This document shows, one piece after another, positions 9,594-19,236 of a stretch of DNA of 64,000 nucleotides. Each line of letters begins with the position of its first letter. Positions within the stretch are counted from its first letter, which is position 1. The DNA is from Streptomyces avidinii (GTDB lineage Bacteria > Actinomycetota > Actinomycetes > Streptomycetales > Streptomycetaceae). The notes beneath the pieces were generated by a model. The model was not told where the DNA came from and made no database searches. It saw only the letters and a list, made by a program, of their open reading frames with translations. The position numbers and the translations under genes are program-made. The DNA lies in NCBI RefSeq assembly GCF_014650695.1, contig NZ_BMVL01000006.1, forward strand, positions 496,001 through 560,000, in the 5' to 3' direction.

Positions 9594-11021
9594 GTGTCGG
9601 AGACAGCCCAGCGCCCCGCCACCGCGTCGCCCAGACCCGCACTCCTGCGGTTGCTCGGTGCGGTACGCACGGTCACCGGCAGCAAGTTCCTCGTTGAGAG
9701 CGACCACGCCCGCATCCTGGTCGACTGCGGGCTCTTCCAGGGTTTCGCGGACCTGCGCCGTCGCAACTGGGAGAAGCCCGGCTTCGATGCCTCCGACCTC
9801 CACGCCGTGGTCGTCACCCATGCTCACCTGGACCACTGCGGCTATCTGCCGCGCCTGGTCCGGCACGGCTTCCGTGGTCCGATTCTGAGCACCGCCCCTA
9901 CCGCCCGGCTCGCCGAAATCGTGCTCCGTGACAGCGCCCGCCTCCAGATGGAGGCAGCCGAGCACGCCAACAGCCACGGCTGGTCCAAGCACCGCCCCGC
10001 CAAGCCGCTCTACGACGACACGGACGTCGAGAACACGCTGAAGTTCTTCGACCCGGTCGAGATCGGCAGCGAAATCGAGATCATGGCCGGAACGAAGCTG
10101 AGGCTGCACCACGGGGGGCACATCCTCGGCTCCGCCTGGGCCCACCTCACGCTGGAGGACGGCCACACCCTGGCCGTCAGCGGCGACCTGGGCCGTCCCG
10201 GGCACCCCCTGCTGCTGCCCCCGGAGCCGTTCTCCGGCGCCGACGTCCTGCTGATGGAGTCCACCTACGGCGACCGCCGCCACGACCACGAGACGGCGCG
10301 GCGCGAGTTCGCTGCCGTGGTCACCAGAACGCTGTCGCGTGGCGGAACCGTGGTCATCCCGTCGTTCGCGATCGACCGGACCGAGGTCGTCCTGCACGAG
10401 CTGGCCGAGCTGCGCCGCGACGGCACCTTGTCCCGGAGCGTACCCGTCTACGTCGACAGTCCCATGGCCTTGGCCGCCCTGGACGTCTACCGGGACGCCC
10501 TGCGCTCCCACTCTCCCGAGCTGCGGCCCGAGATCCTGGCCCAGGGCGAGGCGGCGTTCAGCCCGGAGCCGTTCCTGGCCGCCCGTACCGTCCAGGAGTC
10601 GATCGACATCAACAGCACCACCGGGCCGGCAGTCATCGTCTCCTCCGCCGGCATGGCCACCGGTGGTCGGGTCCTGCACCACCTCCACCGGCTCCTGCCC
10701 GACCCCCGCAACGCCGTCGTCATCGTCGGCTTCGCCGCCGCCGGAACGCGGGCGCGTGACCTCGTCGACGGCGCCCGCACCCTGAAGATGTTCGGCGAGT
10801 ACATCCCCGTACGTGCCGAGGTGGCCGACGTACCCCACTTCTCCGCCCACGCCGACGCCGACCAGATCATCGACTGGCTGCGCGCCGCCCCCGCCCCGCA
10901 CACCACCTACCTGGTCCACGGCGAGGAGGCCGCGGCCGAGACTCTCCGGGACCGCATCGACCGCGAGCTGGGCTGGACGGCAGTCGTACCCAAGCCCGGG
11001 GAGGCCGTCCTGGTCCGCTGA
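9594..11021 (+). CDS. MBL-fold beta-CASP RNA-nuclease-like metallo-hydrolase
   Basis: 475 residues from the GTG at 9594, chosen because GGGAGGG lies 6 bases before it; an upstream in-frame extension has no such signal and overlaps the divergent adh fragment. The metallo-beta-lactamase motif is THAHLDHCG (His76, His78, Asp80, His81), followed by [20 protein letters not shown] and [12 protein letters not shown]. The beta-CASP part has [22 protein letters not shown] and the closing FSAHAD and YLVHGE. Such proteins are endo/exonucleases acting on RNA, or CPSF-like factors. In the dormancy-type cluster it may remodel mRNA during stress (inference). Confidence 0.92.
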   Translation: MSETAQRPATASPRPALLRLLGAVRTVTGSKFLVESDHARILVDCGLFQGFADLRRRNWEKPGFDASDLHAVVVTHAHLDHCGYLPRLVRHGFRGPILSTAPTARLAEIVLRDSARLQMEAAEHANSHGWSKHRPAKPLYDDTDVENTLKFFDPVEIGSEIEIMAGTKLRLHHGGHILGSAWAHLTLEDGHTLAVSGDLGRPGHPLLLPPEPFSGADVLLMESTYGDRRHDHETARREFAAVVTRTLSRGGTVVIPSFAIDRTEVVLHELAELRRDGTLSRSVPVYVDSPMALAALDVYRDALRSHSPELRPEILAQGEAAFSPEPFLAARTVQESIDINSTTGPAVIVSSAGMATGGRVLHHLHRLLPDPRNAVVIVGFAAAGTRARDLVDGARTLKMFGEYIPVRAEVADVPHFSAHADADQIIDWLRAAPAPHTTYLVHGEEAAAETLRDRIDRELGWTAVVPKPGEAVLVR

Positions 11022-11024
11022 CCC

Positions 11025-11039
11025 GGGCCGTATGGGCCC
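11025..11039. promoter_or_regulatory. GGGCC-type palindrome upstream of cyclic-nucleotide-binding gene
   Basis: GGGCCGTATGGGCCC at 11025-11039, arms GGGCC/GGCCC, starts 3 bases after the beta-CASP stop and 77-91 bases before the next start. It resembles the elements at 3855-9527 but the symmetry is 5-5-5 rather than 6-2-6. Confidence 0.4.
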
Positions 11040-11115
11040 TGCGGTATGCACCACGAGGCCCTCCCGCACCCCGAGGACCGGCGCGAGCCTGAAGGGGAAG
11101 GACTGGAGGCACACC

Positions 11116-11586
11116 ATGACCAGCATGAACACTCTCCTGGACGAGATGGGACCCGAAGCGCGCGAGGCCCTGCTCGCCCACGCCCACCGCGTGGACATCC
11201 CCGCCGGAACCCGCATCTTCAAGGAACGACAACGGGCCGACCGCTTCTGGATCATCGATAACGGCACCGTCGACCTCGACCTGCACGTCCCCGGGCACAA
11301 GGCCGCCGTCATCGACACCCTCGGTTCGGGAGAGCTCCTCGGCTGGTCCTGGATGGTCCCGCCCTACGCCTGGCACCTGGGCGCCGTCACCACCCACCCT
11401 GTCCGCGCACTCGAATTCGACGCGGTGGCCGTACGGAAGCTCTGCGAAGAGAACCCGCCCGTGGGCCGTTGCATATCCACCGCTGTTGCCGCAGTCATCG
11501 CCCGTCGGCTCGACTCGGCCCGCACCCGGATCCTCGACCTGTTCGCACCCCACCACAGCGACATGCCCCTCGCCTACGCCCGCTGA
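11116..11586 (+). CDS. cyclic-nucleotide-binding (Crp-like sensor) domain protein
   Basis: 156 residues from the ATG at 11116; GGAGG lies 9 bases upstream. Residues about 20-125 form a cNMP-binding beta-roll: VDIPAGTRIFKERQRADRFWIIDNGTV, then LGSGELLGWSWMVPPYAWHLGA and VRALEFDAVAVRKLCEENP. No helix-turn-helix follows, so unlike Crp it does not look DNA-binding. The canonical phosphate-binding RxA of the cassette is not obvious, so the ligand is uncertain. It lies 9 bases upstream of the CBS-BON gene, suggesting a shared transcript. Confidence 0.88.
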   Translation: MTSMNTLLDEMGPEAREALLAHAHRVDIPAGTRIFKERQRADRFWIIDNGTVDLDLHVPGHKAAVIDTLGSGELLGWSWMVPPYAWHLGAVTTHPVRALEFDAVAVRKLCEENPPVGRCISTAVAAVIARRLDSARTRILDLFAPHHSDMPLAYAR

Positions 11587-11595
11587 GGACCAGCC

Positions 11596-12249
11596 ATGAC
11601 CTCTACCCCGTACACCGTCAACGACGTCATGACGAAGACCGTCGTCACCGTCACGCCCGCCGCCGAATTCAAGGAGATCGCCACCGCGATGGAGCGCTGG
11701 AAGGTCACCGCGGTCCCCGTCATCGAAGGCGAAGGCCGTGTCGTCGGCGTGGTCTCCGAGGCCGACCTCCTCACCAAGGAGGAGTTCCACGAACACGGAC
11801 CGAGCCTGATCGAGCAGATGCGCCGCCTCGGCGACACCGCGAAGGCCGGATCGGTCCGCGCCGAGGAGCTGATGACGAGCCCGGCCGTCACCATCCGCCC
11901 CGACGCCACGCTCCCCCAGGCCGCCCGGCTGATGGCCGACCGCCGCATCAAGCGTCTCCCGGTCGTGGATGCCGACGGCACTCTCCTCGGCGTCGTCAGC
12001 CGCGCCGACCTCCTGAAGGTCTTCCTCCGCACCGACGACGACCTGGCCGCCGAAGTCCGCCGCGAGGTCGTCGAGCGCCTGTTCCCGCTCTCTCGCCGTG
12101 ACATCACGGTTGAGGTGACGCACGGCGTCGTCACCCTGAGGGGAAGGACCCGCGACCCCCACCTCATCCCCGTGGCCACTCGCCTCGCCCGGGCTGTCGA
12201 AGGCGTGGTCGGTGTGCACTCCCGCCTCGAAGGCCCTGCATCCCCCTGA
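11596..12249 (+). CDS. CBS-domain pair with C-terminal BON domain
   Basis: 217 residues. Two CBS motifs: NDVMTKTVVTVTPAAEFKEI at about 7-60 and AEELMTSPAVTIRPDATL at about 92-150, each ending in GVVSEADLL or GVVSRADLL. A BON domain follows at about 165-212 (DITVEVTHGVVTLRGRTRD). CBS pairs bind adenosyl nucleotides such as AMP or ATP; BON domains bind phospholipid or other ligands. Proteins of this type are hypoxia/stress-induced in actinobacteria (Hrp1-like for the CBS part). It follows the cNMP-binding gene by 9 bases and ends the right-pointing unit. Confidence 0.93.
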   Translation: MTSTPYTVNDVMTKTVVTVTPAAEFKEIATAMERWKVTAVPVIEGEGRVVGVVSEADLLTKEEFHEHGPSLIEQMRRLGDTAKAGSVRAEELMTSPAVTIRPDATLPQAARLMADRRIKRLPVVDADGTLLGVVSRADLLKVFLRTDDDLAAEVRREVVERLFPLSRRDITVEVTHGVVTLRGRTRDPHLIPVATRLARAVEGVVGVHSRLEGPASP

Positions 12250-12263
12250 CTGCTGTCCCTGCG

Positions 12264-13085
12264 CTACGGGGCCAGGTCCCGCCTCATCAGCAACGCGTGG
12301 CCCAGGATGAGCCCCACTGCTCCGACCCCGACCAGAACGCCCAACTGCGGCCACAGCACGTGGCCCTGCGCCAGTGCGTCACCCGGTGTGTAGTAGTGGA
12401 AGGGACTGATGAACCGCAGGGGTGCCGCCTTGGACCAGGCGAGCGCGATGAAGTTCAGCGCGAAGCCGACCGCCCCGATCGCGATCGTCGCACCGATCAC
12501 CTGGGCGCGCCGGCTCCCCCATGCGGACACGGCCAGGGCCGGTCCGGCCAGGCACAGCGCGAAGCCGCACCCCATCAACCCGGCGGCGAAGACACCGCTG
12601 AGCGGCACGTCCCGGTGGATGTCCGGCGACAGCCAGACGCCTGCCGCCACGGTTAGCGTCGCCGCGGCATTGAGGGCGAGAGCGGCAATCACCACGGCGG
12701 CCGTCCGCTCCGCGAGCAGCCGATTGCGGCTCACGGGGCGCACCATGATCAGCTCGATCGTCCCGGATTCCACGTCGGCCGCCACCGCCGCCGCGGCCAG
12801 GGCGCCGATCGCGGTCAGCTGCATGGCGATCCAGAACGGATGCACGAGCCCGGCCCCGAGCAGCCCCGGATAGCTCGCGATCGACACGTCCCCGCCCGAC
12901 CCGCTGAACGCGCGGTACGCCGACGGCGGGCCCTTCCCGCCCGCCGAGAACAGCTGCCCCGGCGCGATCGTGTTCGCCACCACCACGATCAGCGCCTCGA
13001 AGGCGACCATCCCCACCACCAGGGCCATCAGCATCCGCCGGCGCCGATGCAGTGCCAGCCACAGCAGGGGCCACCGCGTCTTCAC
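12264..13085 (-). CDS. ABC-2 type transporter permease
   Basis: 273 residues from the GTG at 13085, which overlaps the stop of the ATPase gene (GTGA); the longer upstream reading runs into that gene. About six hydrophobic helices: 18-40, one near 85-110 (FWIAMQLTAIGALAAAAVAAD), then VIAALALNAAATLTVAAGV, VFAAGLMGCGFALCLAGPAL, ATIAIGAVGFALNFIAL and LGVLVGVGAVGLILGHALL. The stretch ESGTIELIMVRPVSRNRLL is typical of ABC-2 exporters. It forms an exporter with the adjoining ATPase; the substrate is unknown. Confidence 0.9.
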   Translation of the reverse strand: MKTRWPLLWLALHRRRRMLMALVVGMVAFEALIVVVANTIAPGQLFSAGGKGPPSAYRAFSGSGGDVSIASYPGLLGAGLVHPFWIAMQLTAIGALAAAAVAADVESGTIELIMVRPVSRNRLLAERTAAVVIAALALNAAATLTVAAGVWLSPDIHRDVPLSGVFAAGLMGCGFALCLAGPALAVSAWGSRRAQVIGATIAIGAVGFALNFIALAWSKAAPLRFISPFHYYTPGDALAQGHVLWPQLGVLVGVGAVGLILGHALLMRRDLAP

Positions 13086-13993
13086 GGCGCCGCCCCCTCC
13101 GCCTTGCCGTTGCGGTACAGGTCCAGGAACGCCTCGTCCAGCCCCGCCTCCTCCACGATGACGTCGGCCACCCCCAGGGTCAGCAGCTCGCGCAGTGCCC
13201 CCACCACCTCGCTCGGGGGTACGAGCAGCTCCACCCGGTCGCCTTCCCAGCGGGGCGCCCACTGCTCCGCGCGCCCCAGAGGGCGTGCCCCCTTCCCGTC
13301 ACCGAAGGTCAGGCGGATCCTTCGCGCACGCGCCTCCCGCAGGGCGGCCACGCTCTCCACCGTCACCAGGCGCCCGTCCCGGACGATCGCCACGCGTCCA
13401 CAGGCCCGCTGCACCTCCGGGAGGACATGGCTGGACAACAGCACGGTGCGGCCGTCGGCCGCCGCCTGCTCCATCAGCTCGAAGAACGTCTCCTGCACCA
13501 GGGGATCCAGCCCCTCGGTCGGCTCGTCCAGTACCACCAGCCGGGGATCGTGCTGCAGCGCCTGCACCAGGCCCAGCTTCTGCTTCATGCCGCGCGAGTA
13601 CCCGCCCACCGTGCGGCGCAGGACCGCTGCCGTCAGCCCCAGCCACTCGCACAGCTCAGCCCGCCGTGTGCAGGGTCGGCCCTGGAGGGAACACAGGAGG
13701 TCGAGGGTCTGCGCCCCGGTGAGCTCCGGGTACAGCCGCAGCTCACCCGGGAGATAGCCGAGTTCCCGAGCCACCCGGCGGTGATCGGCGAGCGGGTCCA
13801 TCCCCAGCACCCGCACATGCCCGGCCGTCGGGCGCAGCAAGCCGGTCAGGCACCTGAGGGTGGTGGTCTTGCCCGCCCCGTTCGGCCCGAGGAATCCGAA
13901 CACCTCGCCCGGACCGATGCCGAGTGTGAGTTCCTCCACCCCGACCACGGCCCCGTACCGCTTGGTCAGTCCTCTGAGCTCGATCGCGTCCAT
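13082..13993 (-). CDS. ABC transporter ATP-binding protein
   Basis: 303 residues from the ATG at 13993. Walker A is GPNGAGKTT, the signature is GGYSRGMKQK (variant of LSGGQ), Walker B is RLVVLDEPTEGLD and the H-loop is LLSSH. The C-terminal 80 residues carry the extension usual in drug/antibiotic ABC exporters (DrrA-like), ending in EEAGLDEAFLDLYR. It is coupled to the permease by a GTGA overlap. Its start is divergent from the persulfide operon, and the first CstR-type operator lies 82 bases upstream, so shared control is possible but unproven. Confidence 0.93.
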   Translation of the reverse strand: MDAIELRGLTKRYGAVVGVEELTLGIGPGEVFGFLGPNGAGKTTTLRCLTGLLRPTAGHVRVLGMDPLADHRRVARELGYLPGELRLYPELTGAQTLDLLCSLQGRPCTRRAELCEWLGLTAAVLRRTVGGYSRGMKQKLGLVQALQHDPRLVVLDEPTEGLDPLVQETFFELMEQAAADGRTVLLSSHVLPEVQRACGRVAIVRDGRLVTVESVAALREARARRIRLTFGDGKGARPLGRAEQWAPRWEGDRVELLVPPSEVVGALRELLTLGVADVIVEEAGLDEAFLDLYRNGKAEGAAP

Positions 13994-14074
13994 GGCGCCC
14001 ACCCCACCAGTCTGTGCCCTGGCCAGGACCGACGCGCAGTGAGCCGAGAACGGGTCCCGCAGCGCCACGGAAGA

Positions 14075-14088
14075 TACCCCCGGGGGTA
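14075..14088. promoter_or_regulatory. CstR-type operator 1
   Basis: TACCCCCGGGGGTA, a perfect 14-base palindrome, in the divergent region between the ABC ATPase and the persulfide dioxygenase gene. CsoR/CstR-family repressors recognise GC-tract palindromes flanked by TA/AT, and a CstR-type gene ends this operon. Confidence 0.75.
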
Positions 14089-14108
14089 CTAGTGCTACGC
14101 TCGGGATA

Positions 14109-14122
14109 TACCCCCGGGGGTA
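14109..14122. promoter_or_regulatory. CstR-type operator 2
   Basis: A second copy identical to operator 1, TACCCCCGGGGGTA, centred 34 bases downstream of the first and 25 bases before the GTG start at 14147. The pair brackets where the promoter should be, so repression by blocking RNA polymerase is likely. Confidence 0.75.
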
Positions 14123-14146
14123 ATTCTCGCGAGAAGGAGCGACAGC

Positions 14147-15523
14147 GTGTTCTTCATCGACACCCTTGAACTGGAAGGGCTCGGCAACCGCAGCTACCTG
14201 GCGGGTGGCGCCCACACGGCCGTGGCAGTGGATCCGCCGCGCGACGTCGACCAGGTGCTCGCCATGGCGGCACGGCGCGGGGTGCGGATCTCCCACGTCG
14301 TGGAGACGCACGTCCACAACGACTACGTCACCGGCGGCCTGGACCTGGCCCGCCTCACCGGCGCGGCCTACCTTGTGCCCGCCGCGGCCCGGGTGTCCTT
14401 CGACCGCACCCCCGTCCATGACGGAGACACCTTCGCCGTGGACGACGGCATCACGCTGCGGGCCCTGGTCACCCCCGGCCACACCCCGCACCACACCTCC
14501 TACGTTCTGGAGGAGCGGGGTTCGTCCGTCGCCGTGTTCACCGGAGGCTCCCTCCTGATCGGGACGGTCGGACGGCCCGACCTGGTCGAGCCGCGACTGA
14601 CCGAGGAGCTCGCCCGCGCCCAGCACGCCTCCGCACGCCGGCTGGCCGCTGAACTGCCTGACGGAACCAAGGTGCTGCCCACCCACGGGTTCGGAAGCTT
14701 CTGCTCCTCGGCCCAGGCCGACGGGGACGCCACCACCATCGGCAAGGAAAAGGCCGGCAACGACGCCCTGGTCCAGGAAGTCGACTCCTTCGTCTCCGCC
14801 CTGCTGGCCGGACTCGACGACGTGCCTGCCTACTACGCCCACATGGGCCCGGCCAACGCCGCGGGTCCGGCTCCGGTCGACCTCACCGCACCTCCCGTGG
14901 CGGACGCCGCCGACATCGCCGCCCGCCTGGCCGCCGGGGAGTGGGTGGTCGACCTGCGCAACCGCATCGCCTTCGCCCGGGGACACGTAGCCGGATCGTT
15001 CAACTTCGAGGCCGACGGGAAGATCGCGACCTACCTCGCATGGTTGATCCCCTGGGGCAAGCCCGTCACGCTCCTCGCGGAATCCCCCGAGCAGCTGGCG
15101 AAGGCTCAGCGGGAACTGGCCCGGGTCGGTATCGACCGGCCTGCCGCCGCAGCCACCGGAGAGCCTGTCGATTGGATCTCCGCGCACGAACAGCTGCGGG
15201 GCTTCCCACGGGCCACGTTCGCCGACCTCGCCGCCCTGGACCCCTACGAGCACCGGATCGTGCTGGACGTACGGCGGGACTCCGAACGCGCGGACGGCTG
15301 GATCAAGGACTCGGTGCACATCCCGATCCACCAGCTCCACCGACGCCAGCACGAGGTACCGGCCGGAGTGGTGTGGGTCCACTGCGCGGGCGGCATGCGC
15401 GCGGGTATCGCCGCCTCCCTGCTCGACGCCGCCGGACGCGACGTCGTGGCCGTCGACGATTCCTTCGACGCCGCCCGAAGCGCGGGCCTACCGATGGTCA
15501 CCGGGCCCCGTCCCGGCAGCTGA
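14147..15523 (+). CDS. persulfide dioxygenase-rhodanese fusion (CstB-like)
   Basis: 458 residues; GTG start with AAGGAG 8 bases upstream. An MBL-fold persulfide dioxygenase domain (about 1-245) carries the non-heme iron motif ETHVHNDYVTGG (His55, His57, Asp59) and TPGHTPHHTSY. A first rhodanese-like domain (about 255-345) has no active-site Cys loop and is probably structural. A second rhodanese domain (about 350-455) has the active loop VHCAGGMRAG with Cys413. Such proteins oxidise glutathione- or other low-molecular-weight persulfide to sulfite and transfer sulfane sulfur. It is the first gene of the operon and directly follows two CstR-type operators. Confidence 0.93.
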   Translation: MFFIDTLELEGLGNRSYLAGGAHTAVAVDPPRDVDQVLAMAARRGVRISHVVETHVHNDYVTGGLDLARLTGAAYLVPAAARVSFDRTPVHDGDTFAVDDGITLRALVTPGHTPHHTSYVLEERGSSVAVFTGGSLLIGTVGRPDLVEPRLTEELARAQHASARRLAAELPDGTKVLPTHGFGSFCSSAQADGDATTIGKEKAGNDALVQEVDSFVSALLAGLDDVPAYYAHMGPANAAGPAPVDLTAPPVADAADIAARLAAGEWVVDLRNRIAFARGHVAGSFNFEADGKIATYLAWLIPWGKPVTLLAESPEQLAKAQRELARVGIDRPAAAATGEPVDWISAHEQLRGFPRATFADLAALDPYEHRIVLDVRRDSERADGWIKDSVHIPIHQLHRRQHEVPAGVVWVHCAGGMRAGIAASLLDAAGRDVVAVDDSFDAARSAGLPMVTGPRPGS

Positions 15524-15561
15524 CTGCTCACCCTCCCCGTTCCCCACGAGAGAAGGCCCCG

Positions 15562-15924
15562 ATGATGTTCCTCTTTCGGCGCGGCCCTGCCCGCGTGACT
15601 CCGGCCGATGCCCATCAGCGCACCCGCGGCGAGGGCGCCGTCCTGCTCGACGTACGCGAGCTGGCGGAATGGACGGCCGGGCACGCTCCCGGCGCCGTGC
15701 ACGCCCCGCTCTCCGCCCTGCTGGCCGGCTCCGGTCTGCCTCCGGCTGCCCAGGGACGGCCGCTGGTGGTGATCTGCCGCTCCGGGCACCGGTCCCAGCG
15801 GGCCGCGAGAATCCTGACCGACCGCGGAGCCGAGGCCGTCGACGTCAAGGGCGGCATGAACGCCTGGGCCGCGGCGGGGCTCCCGGTCGTCGACGGCCGC
15901 GGAAGCAGCGGCTCGATAGCGTGA
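15562..15924 (+). CDS. single-domain rhodanese (sulfurtransferase)
   Basis: 120 residues from the ATG at 15562 (AGAAGG 5 bases upstream). One rhodanese domain: VLLDVRELAEWTAGHAPGA, then the active loop VICRSGHRSQRAA with Cys72, then VDVKGGMNAWAAAGLPV. It should move sulfane sulfur between low-molecular-weight persulfides and protein acceptors, feeding the upstream dioxygenase. Its stop overlaps the GTG of the TauE/SafE gene (GTGA). Confidence 0.93.
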   Translation: MMFLFRRGPARVTPADAHQRTRGEGAVLLDVRELAEWTAGHAPGAVHAPLSALLAGSGLPPAAQGRPLVVICRSGHRSQRAARILTDRGAEAVDVKGGMNAWAAAGLPVVDGRGSSGSIA

Positions 15925-16667
15925 GCACGCTCGTCCTCGCCCTGGTCGCAGGAGCCGTCGTCGGCCTGGCACTAGGTGCCCTGGGGGGCGGCGGCAGCGT
16001 ACTCGCGGTCCCCGCACTGATCTACCTGCTCGGCTTCACCCCTGCAGCCGCCACCACCGCGTCGCTGATCATCGTCACAGCCACGTCCGCCACCGCCCTC
16101 TACACCCACGCGACCTCCGGCAACGTCCGCTGGAGAACCGGCGCGCTCTTCGCGGCCGCCGGCATCCCTCCCGCCATGGCGGCAGCCGCCCTCGCCGCAC
16201 GACTGCCCGGACAGCTGCTCACGGCCGCGTTCGCAGCCGTCGCGGGTCTCGCGGCCCTGCGCATGCTCAAGTCCCCCGCACCCGAGAACGAGGTCCGCCC
16301 GGTCCGCCCGGCCCGGGCCGCCGGAGCCGGCGCGAGCCTGGGGGCGGTCACCGGATTCCTGGGCGTCGGCGGCGGATTCCTCGCCGTCCCCGCCCTGGTC
16401 GGAGTGCTGGGTCTGAGGATGCGGGCGGCCATCGGGACCAGCCTGCTCGTCATCACCGTCAACTCGCTCGCCGCGCTCACCGTCCGTACCGGCGGGGCCG
16501 GTCCTCTGGACTGGGCAGTCGTCGCGCCCTTCACCGGGGCGGCGATCCTCGCCGCCCGGGACGGAAAGCGCCTGTCCGCCGCGATCAAGGGCCCAGCCCT
16601 TCAACGCATCTTCGCTGTCGTGCTGCTGTCCGTCGCGGCCTTCATGCTCACCGACGCGATCCGCTGA
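15921..16667 (+). CDS. TauE/SafE-family sulfite/sulfur-anion exporter
   Basis: 248 residues from the GTG at 15921. About eight hydrophobic helices in two repeats, each with a glycine-rich start: LALGALGGGGSVLAVPALIYLLG and GAVTGFLGVGGGFLAVPALVGVLG, the repeat signature of TauE/SafE. In persulfide operons this protein is thought to export sulfite produced by persulfide dioxygenase. Coupled to the preceding rhodanese by GTGA overlap. Confidence 0.93.
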   Translation: MSTLVLALVAGAVVGLALGALGGGGSVLAVPALIYLLGFTPAAATTASLIIVTATSATALYTHATSGNVRWRTGALFAAAGIPPAMAAAALAARLPGQLLTAAFAAVAGLAALRMLKSPAPENEVRPVRPARAAGAGASLGAVTGFLGVGGGFLAVPALVGVLGLRMRAAIGTSLLVITVNSLAALTVRTGGAGPLDWAVVAPFTGAAILAARDGKRLSAAIKGPALQRIFAVVLLSVAAFMLTDAIR

Positions 16668-16757
16668 CAGCGGGTCCGCCCACACGGCCACCCCCACAGC
16701 TCGCCCGGTATCCGCACCCGGACCACCGCCAACATCCAGCAGGAGAGACAGTCCGCC

Positions 16758-17662
<905 letters not shown>

Positions 17663-18004
17663 CAACCATCCGGAAGCCGCGCGAGGTCGATATTTCGCCA
17701 TGGCCCCCGGCCTCGCGCGGTCCGTGGTCGGCGCACCGGAGGTGGCATCCGTGCCCGCCCCATGGACACGGAAGCGGAGGTCGCGCTGGGTCGTACTCCG
17801 CGAGCCCACGCAACGGGTCGGCCACGCGCCTCCATCCGATGGTCGCCAACCGGATGGTCGGTCGCGTACCAGCGGGCACATCATCCGGCCATCCGCGGGC
17901 AGCGCGGTGAACGGATCTACAACCGATCCGACGCGGCAGGTACGCAAGCACACCGCGATCCTCCCTGGCTTCCCTCTCGGCGGCATCCCCATGAGGAACC
18001 CGCC
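17663..18004. other. intergenic, nothing recognised
   Basis: About 340 bases between convergent cstR and the hypothetical gene at 18005. Open frames exist on both strands but none carries a ribosome binding site or a familiar motif. Confidence 0.5.
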
Positions 18005-18727
18005 TCACCCGGACCGCAGCCGGTGAATCCGTGTGCCGAACACGCGCCAGCGCCGCTCGTTGTCGCGCACGAGTGTTGCCGATTCCGCGAGGAGGTCCGC
18101 CGCTCGGTCGAGCAGCTCGGACGCCGAGTAGAGGTAGGCGGGGGCGTTCCGCTCGGACCGGAGGTCGGACCGCAGCGCCGCAGGAGAGAACGCGACCCGG
18201 TCCAACAGGTCAAGGGAGCGGCGCAGCAGCCTGGCCACCAGCGCCAGCAACCCCGCCGACTGCCAGTCGTTGGCGATGATGCGATGGCGCTCCCCGAGCA
18301 GATCGGCAAGCGCCGGATAGGCTGCCAGCGGGCCTACGGCCTCCCACGCCTGCTCCATGGCGTGCGCGAGCCAGATGCCGGTCTGATCGCTGTCCTCCGC
18401 AAGCTCCCTGACATCCCGCTTCAGCCGCTGGAGCTCGACGGGCTCGTCCTCCCCTTCCATGAAGAGGATCCCCGACTCCGCGACGAGCCCGGGGGCATTC
18501 AGATCCTCCGCACCGGCGAACGGATTCCCTGCCGACTCACCGACGTCGGTCACGCTCCACCGGCCTGCCAGCGACTTCAGTGCCCGGGACCTCGACTGAA
18601 GCTCGTCCGCCTGCCGCAACGGAGCCTGCGAGTAGAACTGCTCGTGTTCTCGATGGAACCGCGCGAGGTTGGCGATCACTTGCAACAGCGGTTCGGGAGG
18701 GATGGTCAGCGCCTCGTCCTCGGGCAT
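18005..18727 (-). CDS. hypothetical protein, all-helical
   Basis: 240 residues from the ATG at 18727. Not recognised. The sequence looks helical and soluble, with heptad-like Leu spacing in LLALVARLLRRSLDLLDRVAF and ASELLDRAADLLAESATLVRD, and no signal peptide or membrane helix. A short internal FAGAEDLNAPGL-VAESGILFMEGEDEP stretch breaks the helices. Codon use agrees with neighbouring genes, so it is probably a real gene. It converges on the cstR operon. No function is suggested. Confidence 0.7.
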   Translation of the reverse strand: MPEDEALTIPPEPLLQVIANLARFHREHEQFYSQAPLRQADELQSRSRALKSLAGRWSVTDVGESAGNPFAGAEDLNAPGLVAESGILFMEGEDEPVELQRLKRDVRELAEDSDQTGIWLAHAMEQAWEAVGPLAAYPALADLLGERHRIIANDWQSAGLLALVARLLRRSLDLLDRVAFSPAALRSDLRSERNAPAYLYSASELLDRAADLLAESATLVRDNERRWRVFGTRIHRLRSG

Positions 18728-18926
18728 GTGAGAAGTGTGCGCCCAGGACCCCGCCCGCCCGAATGACAACACGCCGCCGGTCAGGAACCAAGGCCCCTCT
18801 CAGAAGGAGGCCGGTCGCGGCAGCACCCCCGAATCCTGGCGCGGCAGCAGCCGTTGCGGCGCCCTCATCAGGAGCGCAGGCTTCTGTACAGGCGGAGCCG
18901 AACCCATCCGGGAGGCGAACGAGAGT

Positions 18927-19133
18927 ATGGCGCACCCCGCAGACCACCGCACTACGGGCAAGGAGACGACGCAGGCTCTGATTCAGGAGTCGCGGATTGT
19001 GCTGGAGTGCGCGGACGAGCACTCGATCATGGAGGTGCCGCGTCGGCTCATGGCCGGCAAGACCGTCATCGACTGCACGCACGGCGGAATGCGGCAACGG
19101 GTCACAACCGGTTGCTTGTGCGATAGCAGCTAG
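18927..19133 (+). CDS. possible small protein, unrecognised
   Basis: 68 codons starting MAHPADHRTTGKETTQ, with GGAGG 11 bases before the ATG. The C-terminus has a CTHGG motif and ends TTGCLCDSS. Third positions are mostly G/C. No family is recognised and nothing else supports it; it may be a chance frame. Confidence 0.3.
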   Translation: MAHPADHRTTGKETTQALIQESRIVLECADEHSIMEVPRRLMAGKTVIDCTHGGMRQRVTTGCLCDSS

Positions 19134-19236
19134 CGTACTTGTGGCCAGAAACGCCCAGGGCTCTGAGAATGTCGACGCGCGCTGGCCAAGACCGCGACCA
19201 CGTACCGCGTACCGCCTTCGTTGACCGGGAGAGAAG

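Noticed and set aside
13994-15382. N-terminal extension of the ABC ATPase frame
   Set aside because: Reads antisense through the persulfide dioxygenase gene and its operators; the ABC domain starts at the ATG at 13993.
17663-18004. possible gene between cstR and the hypothetical gene
   Set aside because: No start with a ribosome binding site and no family similarity on either strand.
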